Shown here: in pieces, positions 6,390-13,083 of the stretch
How the letters are laid out: each line of letters opens with the position of its first letter
How positions within the stretch are numbered: the stretch's first letter is position 1
Source: Bacteroidota bacterium
GTDB taxonomy: Bacteria > Bacteroidota > Bacteroidia > Cytophagales > Cyclobacteriaceae
Reading direction: 5' to 3'
Assembly (NCBI GenBank): GCA_027297025.1
Contig: JAPUIM010000543.1
Span: 1-13,083, forward strand
Length of the DNA: 13,083 nt
Made by a program: the position numbers and the translations under genes
Notes under the pieces: model-generated
Told to the model about the DNA's origin: nothing
Database searches by the model: none
Seen by the model: the letters and a program-made list of their open reading frames with translations, nothing else

Positions 6390-7475
6390 ATGAGTAAGGC
6401 TTTTTTAGTGTGGTTAACTACTTTTTGTGCATCTTCTTGTTTGGTGATGGGACAAACCTCTGCCCCAAAATTTAGCAATGAGTTTTTATCAATCGGTGTT
6501 GGAGCCAGGGCATTAGGCATGTCCAACACCCAGGTATCTCAGGTAGGTGATGCTACTGCTGGTTATTGGAATCCAGCCGGATTATTAGACCAGCCGGCCA
6601 AATATGATTTCTCACTGATGCATGCTGAATATTTTGCGGGTATAGCCAAATACGACTATATGGGTTTTTCTACACCTATAGATTCCTTGAACCATATTGG
6701 AGTTTCGGTTATTCGATTTGGTGTGGATGATATACCTGATACCCGGTTTTTGTACGATGCCAATGGGGCTATTAACTATGATAACATCAGATTCTTTTCC
6801 GCCTCTGATTATGCATTTTTATTTTCTTATGCTAGGAGAGTGAATTGGCTCAATGGCTTGAAACTTGGAGCAAATTTTAAGTTAATACACCGAATTGCCG
6901 GTCCATTCGCCCGGGCCTGGGGTTATGGATTAGATGCGGGGGCACAATTGAACCTTAAAAAATGGCAGTTTGGTTTAATGGTAAGAGACCTCACGGGAAC
7001 GTTCAATGCCTGGAGTCACAGTTCAGAATTATTAGCCGATGTTTATACTCAAACTGGAAATATTATTCCCGAAAATTCAGTGGAGATAACCCTGCCAAAG
7101 GCAATATTGGGCATATCACGACAGTTTTATTTAGGCAAGAGACTAGGGCTGTTGACGGCGGTAGATTTTGATATGACTTTTGATGGGAAAAGAAATGTAC
7201 CCATCAAATCCGATTTTGTTTCTATAGATCCACATATAGGATTGGAACTAAATTACCGTGAAATAATTTATCTAAGAGGAGGTATAGGCAATATTCAGAA
7301 AATAAAAGATTTCTCTGGTGGTACCTCCACAAGTTTTCAGCCTAACTTTGGAGTGGGAATGAGAATTAAGATGGTGCGCCTGGATTATGCACTTACCGAT
7401 ATTGGGGACCAATCTGAATCGTTATATTCTCATATTTTTTCTTTACATGTAAGCTTACCGGGCAAAGAAGAATGA
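6390..7475 (+). CDS. PorV/PorQ family outer-membrane protein (T9SS-associated barrel)
   Basis: This 361-residue protein has a signal peptide at residues 1 to about 21 (MSKAFLVWLTTFCASSCLVMG). The mature N-terminus carries the family signature: KFSNEFLSIGVGARALGMSN (27-46) and GDATAGYWNPAGL (53-65). The remainder alternates amphipathic strands and turns (YDFSLMHAEYFAGIAKYDYMGF, FGVGMRIKMVRLDYALTD) and ends IFSLHVSLP, as in FadL-like 14-stranded barrels. PorV shuttles T9SS cargo from the translocon to the PorU sortase complex; PorQ has a related role with PorZ. This copy precedes a PorU2-like gene with a 27-nt gap, so it is probably a dedicated partner; whether it is the main PorV of the cell cannot be judged here. 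There is no Shine-Dalgarno sequence, as usual in this phylum. Confidence 0.88.
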   Translation: MSKAFLVWLTTFCASSCLVMGQTSAPKFSNEFLSIGVGARALGMSNTQVSQVGDATAGYWNPAGLLDQPAKYDFSLMHAEYFAGIAKYDYMGFSTPIDSLNHIGVSVIRFGVDDIPDTRFLYDANGAINYDNIRFFSASDYAFLFSYARRVNWLNGLKLGANFKLIHRIAGPFARAWGYGLDAGAQLNLKKWQFGLMVRDLTGTFNAWSHSSELLADVYTQTGNIIPENSVEITLPKAILGISRQFYLGKRLGLLTAVDFDMTFDGKRNVPIKSDFVSIDPHIGLELNYREIIYLRGGIGNIQKIKDFSGGTSTSFQPNFGVGMRIKMVRLDYALTDIGDQSESLYSHIFSLHVSLPGKEE

Positions 7476-7502
7476 TTTGACTGTGTTGTGAAGATTGGTC
7501 AA

Positions 7503-10500
7503 ATGTTGAATAGGAAAAAAAAATCATTTTATATACTGCTGATAATTTGGTTCATGTCCTTCGATCTACTTTCGCAGGTCAATGGGAATGAATGGATCAA
7601 TTTCAATCAAAATTATTACAAGATCCAAACTGCGTCAGATAGAATTTACCGGCTTGATTTTAACGATTTAGTTGATGCAGGAGTGCCGGTGGGATCTATT
7701 TTAGCTAGCCGTTACCAAATTTTTCACCGGGGTTTGGAACAAGCTATTTTTGTTCAATCCCAATCGGGAACGCCTCTTCAGGCAGGAGATTATCTTGAAT
7801 TTTACGGACAAAGAAATGATGGAACCTTAGATGCCGATTTGTACATGCCTTCGAAAGCTCAACCCCATACATTCTATAATCTAAATTCAGATACTACAGC
7901 CTATTTTATAACCTGGAGCACCACCGGAATAAATGGCCAAAGAATGAAATTTGTAGATCTATTTAATGTGGACGGACTACCCCCGGAAGATTATCACGAC
8001 CAAGAGCGGTTGTCACTTTTTACCAGCGATTACTCCCAGGGCAGAATTTATCCACAGGGGTCGGATTTGGCAGAAACCGTTTTAACCCAGTTTGATTTTG
8101 GCGAGGGCTGGACCGGTGCAAGAATTCAAAAGGGGAACTTCCTGGATTTTACATTGACCGGTATTACCCAAACTTTTGCCGGAGGACCTTCACCGCAATT
8201 GGAAGTGCTCCTGGCAGGTCGTAATAATCGACCTCACAACCTGGAAGTTTTCGTTGGCCCATCAGTGGCTTCCTTAAGATCATTAGGTACATCCGAATTT
8301 GAATTTTACAACACCCAAATTATTCTCAATGATATTAATTTTAGTGATATTAGTGCAGCAGGGGACATGACCGTAAGGGTGACTGTTAATGGGTTCCCCA
8401 CCATCACCGCAGATGCTGTTTCAGTTTCTTATATCCGTCTAATTTTTCCCCAACAATTCGATATGACCGGGCTGACCGATCAGGTGTTTAACTTACCGGT
8501 AAATCCTGGTGGAACTTCATTTGTTCAGATCCCTAATGCACCGGCAAGTCCGGATATTTACGATATTTCCAACCCCAACCAACTCATTCGTTATGGCTAC
8601 ACTACCTCCGGAGGAGTCATTGATCTGGTAGCTCCCAATACCAATAACCCAAGGCAAGTTTTGGTGAATGGGTCAGGTTTTATTACTCCCGTTATTAAAA
8701 AAGTAAATTTCAAAAAAATCACACCTAAGGATTATAATTATCTAATGGTGAGTCATCCGGAATTACGCCAATCCACCGGCCAGATCCAGGATCCGGTACA
8801 AGCATACGTTGATTACAGGGCCAGTGAACAGGGAGGTAATTATAAGGTTTTGATCATGGATATTGGAGAATTATACGATCAATTTTCCTATGGTGAAATT
8901 ACACCTTTGGCCATTCGTCGGTTTGCGAAATTCATGTTAACTGGAGGCAATCCTCAATACCTATTTTTGATTGGCAAGTCTTTAACTGTAAATAATGACT
9001 TCCATAGATCAGACCCAACCACTGCCTCAATCAAGGACTTGGTACCCACTGCAGGATTCCCAGGATCAGACATTCAACTTACAGCTGGCTTGGATGGCAC
9101 CGTTTATGAGCCTGCCATACCTACTGGACGAATTATTGCTCAAACTCCTGACGATGTTGTGGCTTACTTAAATAAGGTAGTAGAACATGAGGCTGTGCCC
9201 TTTGATGATTTGTGGCGTAAAAGATTATTGCATCTGAGTGGAGGACTCACCAGTGCGGAGTTGGTTCGATTTAAAGGGTATGTGGATGGTTTTAAACAGG
9301 TGGCAGAGGCTGACTTTTTGGGAGGCCAAATCACTACCATCGGCAAAGAAGGGAATAGCAACAGTGAGTTGGTCAACGTAACTGATGTGGTAAATGAAGG
9401 TGTCTCACTTATTACCTTTTATGGCCATTCGGCGGTAAATATCACTGACATTGAAATTGGCGACGTTTCCGATCCCACCTTGGGTTATGATAATAAAGGC
9501 AAGTACACTTCGATTTTAGTGAATGGATGCAATGCCGGGAATATTTTCAGTACGGCAACTTCCTTTGGTGAAAATTGGATACTAACTCCGGAATTAGGGG
9601 CTGTCACTTATCTTGCCCACAGCGCTACAGGCTTTGAATCTACTTTGAGAAACTATTCAGATGTATTATATGCGACAGGTTTTGGAGATAAATCTTTCAT
9701 CCATAAGGGTATAGGGGATATCCAGAAAGAAACTTCGGTACGTTTCCTGGGGAGTGGAAATCAAAACGAAATTAACATTTCCCAGGTACAACAAGTGGTA
9801 CTTCAAGGGGATCCCGCTGTACCCTGGTTTGGCGCTAATAAACCTGATTATGAGATAAATGATACAAATATATTTGCAGAGTCCTTTGATGGTTCAAAAG
9901 TTACCATCCTGTCAGATTCGTTCAATCTCAACTTAATCGTTCGAAATTTTGGCAGAACCGATTTGGATTCCATTCAAGTGAGTGTTAGAAGGATTTTTGC
10001 GGATAATAGTACCGAGGTATTGGATACTGCGATTTTTGCTCCCATCAAGTTTCAGGATACCCTGAACTTCAAAATTTTTAATGACAATCAACAAGGAATC
10101 GGAATTAATCGTTTTGAGGTGTTTTTAGATGCCGACAATGCAATAGACGAACTGAACGAAAATAATAATTTTGGGATTTTCTCTCTTCTAATACCTTCAT
10201 CCGCTACTATCAATTTATTCCCCATCGATTTTAGTATAGCTAAGAAGCAACCGGTGGAACTGCTGGCCCAGTCATCCAATCTTTTGTCAGAGGCTAGGGA
10301 CTACCTTTTTGAATTGGATTCAACTAAAAACTTTGATAGTCCCTTTAAAAAGCAAACTACTATCAACGCTCAAGTTCTGACCAGTTGGCAGGTGAATTTA
10401 TTATCAGATGTTGCGGCCAACGATGGCACGGTATATTATTGGCGGACAAAGTTTGCACAACCTCAGGAGCAAGAGGATACCAGTTGGACGGTATCATCAT

Positions 10501-12557
10501 TTACTTATATAAAGGGCAGCCCCCGGGGTTGGTCCCAATCCCATTTCCAACAATTTGAATCAGATGAAGTGACAGGAATAGAGATAGATCCCATTTCCAG
10601 AAAGTGGATGTTTGAAGAGAATTCAATATCGGTGGAAATCACTACCCATGGAGCCAATCATCCAAATAGCGATCCCGTGAATGCTCAAGTCACTTTGGAT
10701 GGGCAAAACTATTTAGTGAGTAGTCCTTCAAATAGAGTGTGCCGGGATAACACCATCAATCTTGTTGCTTTTGATAAGGCTTCTACCGTTCCTTATGCAG
10801 TGATCTCCAATGGGGGATTTGATGTACTAGATCCACAACGGTGCGGTATCACTCCACAAATTATTAATAGCTTTACCAATGATGAAGTACAAAGCGGCTC
10901 CGATCTCCTTTCACAGTATATTGATGCTGTTCCGGATGGTGATTTTGTTTTGTTGTTTACCATTGGGGAGGTTACTTTTAATTCCTGGCCGGCTAATGTT
11001 TTATCCAAACTAGGTGAAATCGGTGCCAGTTCTTCATTGACCAACGGTCTTTCCGACGGACATCCATATATATTATTGGGTAAAAAAGGAGATTCTCCCG
11101 GTGATGCCTTGGCCGAGGTCACGGCTTCGGGTACTCCTAAGAAGGAAAAAAAAGTGACATTAACAGCCAGTGTAGATGGACGATTTACTGATGGAAGAGT
11201 TGTCTCTACCCGCATCGGTCCGGCCAGAAAATGGGTGGAATTCAGTAGAAAGTTTAGTGCCAAACAATCTTCGGACCAAAACAAAATAAGGATTTTCGGT
11301 CAGGATCTATTTGGGAATAAACAAGAATTGTTCGACAATGTATCCGGATCTTCATTGGATTTATCCAGTATTGATCCGGTAGCTTATCCTTTTTTACAGT
11401 TACAATTTGAAACCCAGGACCCAACCAATTTAACTCCCACTAAAATCAAAAGTTGGATGGTACTCTATAAGGGAGTGCCTGAGGGAATTTTATTGAGGCC
11501 CAACAAAGAAGGGGATAATGCAGATCAAGTGAAAAAAGCAGAGGGAACTGTATTTGAAACCGATTTTCTATTTCAAAATATTTCCACACGTGATTTTAAA
11601 GACTCCATTAAAGTGGAGTATTCTTTGTTCAATAAAAACCAAAGAAGCTTTGAAAATGGAGATTTTAACATTGTGGCGGTGAAGTCGGGAGAATCCCAGG
11701 AGTTTTCAATTCCTATCAACACTTTGGATCAGGTAGGATTCAACGATATCACGGTAAATGTCAATCCCCAGTTGCTAATTGAGCAAACCTATATAAATAA
11801 TATTATTAATATCCCTAACTATCTCGAGGTTATCGCAGATGATACGCATCCCATCCTTGATGTCACATTTGATGGTCGTTATATATTGGATGGGGAGATA
11901 GTTTCGCCTAGTCCACTAATAGCGATCAAGTTAAAAGACGAGAACGAGGTTTTATTTAAAAAGGATACCATAGGGGTGGATATTTTCATGAAACAGCCCT
12001 GTGGGACTTGCCTGTTAGAGAAAATCAATTTTTCCAGTACAGATGTAACCTGGTTCCCAGCCGATGAAAAGAATGACTTTGTAGTAGAATACAATCCCAA
12101 GAATCTGGGAGATGGGATATATACCTTACAAGCCCAGGCGGTAGATGCCACTGGCAACCCCTCCGGAACCAAACCCTATACCATTAGATTTGAAGTAGTC
12201 AATGAATCCAAGATTACCCATTTTTATCCCTACCCTAATCCCTTTTCTACCAGCACCAGGTTTGTGTTTACCCTTACCGGTAGTGAGATACCCGATGAGA
12301 TCAAGATCCAGATAATGACGGTTAGTGGTAAGGTGGTAAGGGAGATTACCCAGGAAGAACTTGGTGTGATCAGGATTGGCAATAATATCACAGACTATGC
12401 ATGGGATGGTAGAGATGAGTATGGAGACCAGTTGGCCAATGGAGTTTATCTCTATCGGGTATTTGTCCGCAGCGCAGGGCAACCTATCGATCATAGAAAG
12501 ACCTCAGCCGACAAGGCCTTCAAAAAGGGATTTGGTAAACTTTATTTACTGAGATAA
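7503..12557 (+). CDS. porU2: PorU2-like C25 (gingipain-family) T9SS sortase/protease, multidomain
   Basis: The protein has 1,684 residues from ATG 7503; an in-frame GTG at 7488 would add five. The ATG gives a standard signal peptide (MLNRKKKSFYILLIIWFMSF). A PorU-like N-terminal beta domain follows (IYRLDFNDLVDAGVPVGSIL; GDYLEFYGQRNDG). The C25 caspase-like peptidase spans about 411-776: His642 in FYGHSAVN, Cys676 in VNGCNAG (34 residues apart, close to gingipain spacing) and the closing motif LQGDPAVPWFG. Then come a CARDB-like domain (about 790-897), a likely FAM3/ILEI-like domain (about 1032-1205, Cys1080 and Cys1114), a second CARDB-like domain (1356-1442), a segment with Cys1500-Gly-Thr-Cys1503, and a FlgD-like C-terminal domain (about 1574-1675; FYPYPNPF, YAWDGRDEYGDQLANGVYLYRV). 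PorU cleaves T9SS cargo C-terminal domains and attaches A-LPS; PorU2-type paralogues are larger and less studied. The catalytic dyad looks intact. It acts at the cell surface, probably with the PorV-like protein upstream. Confidence 0.88.
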   Translation: MLNRKKKSFYILLIIWFMSFDLLSQVNGNEWINFNQNYYKIQTASDRIYRLDFNDLVDAGVPVGSILASRYQIFHRGLEQAIFVQSQSGTPLQAGDYLEFYGQRNDGTLDADLYMPSKAQPHTFYNLNSDTTAYFITWSTTGINGQRMKFVDLFNVDGLPPEDYHDQERLSLFTSDYSQGRIYPQGSDLAETVLTQFDFGEGWTGARIQKGNFLDFTLTGITQTFAGGPSPQLEVLLAGRNNRPHNLEVFVGPSVASLRSLGTSEFEFYNTQIILNDINFSDISAAGDMTVRVTVNGFPTITADAVSVSYIRLIFPQQFDMTGLTDQVFNLPVNPGGTSFVQIPNAPASPDIYDISNPNQLIRYGYTTSGGVIDLVAPNTNNPRQVLVNGSGFITPVIKKVNFKKITPKDYNYLMVSHPELRQSTGQIQDPVQAYVDYRASEQGGNYKVLIMDIGELYDQFSYGEITPLAIRRFAKFMLTGGNPQYLFLIGKSLTVNNDFHRSDPTTASIKDLVPTAGFPGSDIQLTAGLDGTVYEPAIPTGRIIAQTPDDVVAYLNKVVEHEAVPFDDLWRKRLLHLSGGLTSAELVRFKGYVDGFKQVAEADFLGGQITTIGKEGNSNSELVNVTDVVNEGVSLITFYGHSAVNITDIEIGDVSDPTLGYDNKGKYTSILVNGCNAGNIFSTATSFGENWILTPELGAVTYLAHSATGFESTLRNYSDVLYATGFGDKSFIHKGIGDIQKETSVRFLGSGNQNEINISQVQQVVLQGDPAVPWFGANKPDYEINDTNIFAESFDGSKVTILSDSFNLNLIVRNFGRTDLDSIQVSVRRIFADNSTEVLDTAIFAPIKFQDTLNFKIFNDNQQGIGINRFEVFLDADNAIDELNENNNFGIFSLLIPSSATINLFPIDFSIAKKQPVELLAQSSNLLSEARDYLFELDSTKNFDSPFKKQTTINAQVLTSWQVNLLSDVAANDGTVYYWRTKFAQPQEQEDTSWTVSSFTYIKGSPRGWSQSHFQQFESDEVTGIEIDPISRKWMFEENSISVEITTHGANHPNSDPVNAQVTLDGQNYLVSSPSNRVCRDNTINLVAFDKASTVPYAVISNGGFDVLDPQRCGITPQIINSFTNDEVQSGSDLLSQYIDAVPDGDFVLLFTIGEVTFNSWPANVLSKLGEIGASSSLTNGLSDGHPYILLGKKGDSPGDALAEVTASGTPKKEKKVTLTASVDGRFTDGRVVSTRIGPARKWVEFSRKFSAKQSSDQNKIRIFGQDLFGNKQELFDNVSGSSLDLSSIDPVAYPFLQLQFETQDPTNLTPTKIKSWMVLYKGVPEGILLRPNKEGDNADQVKKAEGTVFETDFLFQNISTRDFKDSIKVEYSLFNKNQRSFENGDFNIVAVKSGESQEFSIPINTLDQVGFNDITVNVNPQLLIEQTYINNIINIPNYLEVIADDTHPILDVTFDGRYILDGEIVSPSPLIAIKLKDENEVLFKKDTIGVDIFMKQPCGTCLLEKINFSSTDVTWFPADEKNDFVVEYNPKNLGDGIYTLQAQAVDATGNPSGTKPYTIRFEVVNESKITHFYPYPNPFSTSTRFVFTLTGSEIPDEIKIQIMTVSGKVVREITQEELGVIRIGNNITDYAWDGRDEYGDQLANGVYLYRVFVRSAGQPIDHRKTSADKAFKKGFGKLYLLR

Positions 12558-12705
12558 TTTCAGAATTTAACTTTTCGATCATTTCCATGAATCATTATTA
12601 TTTGATCCCATTTTAGTCGCATACACAATATATGTACATACATCTGAAATCATCAATTATGATACAAAAAAATAGCCGAACTTAATGAGATGGTATTACC
12701 CTTCT
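12558..12705. other. Convergent intergenic region, no gene or clear terminator
   Basis: These 148 AT-rich nt lie between the stop of the PorU2-like gene and the stop of the small leftward gene. The only exact symmetry seen is the 10-nt palindrome TATGTACATA (12631-12640). No GC-rich hairpin followed by a T-run was found on either strand, although a T7 run occurs on the minus strand just past the small gene without a stem. Confidence 0.6.
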
Positions 12706-12972
12706 TTACCTGAGCTCTTTTTTCAGCAATAATTTAAAAACTTTCTTTTTACCGTTTTGTGAAGTCAGTTCCATTTCTCCTGAACCTCGCCAATCATGGT
12801 CACCCAAGACCTTAACAAAAGTTCCGTAGTATTTGCATTCCACATCGGAAGCGTATACACGACCACCTAGATATTCGAATAACTTTTGAGCGCTTCTAAA
12901 CTCCTGAATGACTTGATCGGTGCTGGGATCCTTAAGGACGAAGGTATTCTTTACAGTGCCGTAACGAATCAT
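12706..12972 (-). CDS. Small hypothetical protein (88 aa)
   Basis: The product has 88 residues with no signal peptide or membrane helix, so it is probably cytoplasmic. I do not recognise the family. Visible features are a likely beta-rich N-terminus (GTVKNTFVLKDPSTDQVIQEF), an amphipathic helix (SAQKLFEYLGG), a central VECKYYGTFVKVLGDHDWRGSGEMEL segment and a basic C-terminus (GKKKVFKLLLKKELR). There is a single Cys. That it is a real gene is supported by a well-formed promoter 40-69 nt upstream, an ATG start, and lack of overlap with its neighbours. It is convergent with the PorU2-like gene and does not obviously belong to it. Confidence 0.75.
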   Translation of the reverse strand: MIRYGTVKNTFVLKDPSTDQVIQEFRSAQKLFEYLGGRVYASDVECKYYGTFVKVLGDHDWRGSGEMELTSQNGKKKVFKLLLKKELR

Positions 12973-12996
12973 GCTTAATAATGGGTTAATAAATGC

Positions 12997-13020
12997 TTAA
13001 CTTTTTCATAGCAAAGTTAA
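12997..13020 (-). promoter_or_regulatory. Inverted repeat overlapping the promoter of the small gene
   Basis: TTAACTTT, 8 nt, AAAGTTAA has perfect 8-bp arms. The distal arm overlaps the -7 box TAACTTTG, and the other lies just past the predicted transcript start, so a dimeric repressor bound here would cover the start site. Part of the symmetry may arise simply because one arm is the -7 box. Confidence 0.5.
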
Positions 13021-13041
13021 ACGATCCTGATTTTCATGCAA
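13012..13041 (-). promoter_or_regulatory. Bacteroidota housekeeping-type promoter
   Basis: Read on the minus strand: TTG (13041-13039), 19-nt spacer, TAACTTTG (13019-13012). This matches the Bacteroidota primary sigma consensus (TTG, 19-21 nt, TAnnTTTG) at every fixed base. The predicted transcript start near 13005 gives a leader of about 33 nt before the ATG at 12972. It is the best promoter match in the window. Confidence 0.75.
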
Positions 13042-13083
13042 TAGTTTAGGAGATAAATCATATAATTACTTTTCCTTAAGACT

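Noticed and set aside
10793..11284. 163-codon minus-strand open frame
   Set aside because: It is antisense to the PorU2-like gene, with no recognisable domain and no promoter.
12576..12616. GATCA...TGATC inverted repeat as a terminator for the PorU2-like gene
   Set aside because: Only 5-bp arms with a long loop and no clean T-run directly after it.
12631..12640. 10-nt palindrome TATGTACATA as an operator
   Set aside because: It lies between convergent gene ends, far from any start, and is short and AT-rich; chance is the simplest explanation.

Overview
The window looks like chromosomal DNA of a Bacteroidota member, probably Cytophagales-like or a related gliding or environmental lineage; the exact order is uncertain. 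The reasons are a type IX secretion (T9SS) associated PorV/PorQ-like barrel with a PorU2-like C25 protein, a Bacteroidota-style PadR-PspC/GIN pair, an ECF sigma/anti-sigma/outer-membrane-barrel cassette, starts with almost no Shine-Dalgarno sequence, and one near-perfect Bacteroidota promoter (TTG-N19-TAACTTTG). Intergenic DNA is AT-rich. I see no mobile element, tRNA, rRNA or CRISPR array.

Layout. (1) 1-272 is the 3' end of an ankyrin-repeat gene on the + strand that began outside the window. It converges, 7 nt apart, on (2) a leftward set: a probable lipoprotein (3205-2750), an ECF sigma factor (2679-2086), a membrane anti-sigma-like protein (2089-1349, overlapping the sigma gene by ATGA) and an outer-membrane beta-barrel protein (1338-280). 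(3) A second leftward operon, PadR regulator (6096-5740) and a tandem-PspC/GIN membrane protein (5732-3303), ends in a terminator (3284-3253) whose stem is fully paired only in the minus-strand RNA. (4) A 293-nt AT-rich divergent region (6097-6389) holds a candidate PadR operator and two adjacent perfect palindromes. (5) A rightward pair follows: a PorV/PorQ-like barrel (6390-7475) and a roughly 1,684-residue PorU2-like protein (7503-12557). (6) A small unknown protein is encoded leftward at 12972-12706, behind a recognisable promoter and inverted repeat.

How the genes may work together. Almost everything concerns the cell envelope. The sigma/anti-sigma/barrel set resembles an envelope-sensing circuit: sigma factor held at the inner membrane, periplasmic anti-sigma tail, barrel in the outer membrane. 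The PadR-PspC operon is probably an autoregulated membrane-stress unit. The PorV-like/PorU2-like pair probably receives or processes T9SS cargo at the cell surface. The most notable points are a likely FAM3/ILEI-type domain inside the PorU2-like protein, opposite charge in the anti-sigma tail and the acidic segment of the co-transcribed barrel protein, and the tandem palindromes ahead of the T9SS pair. These are readings by eye; no database search was run.
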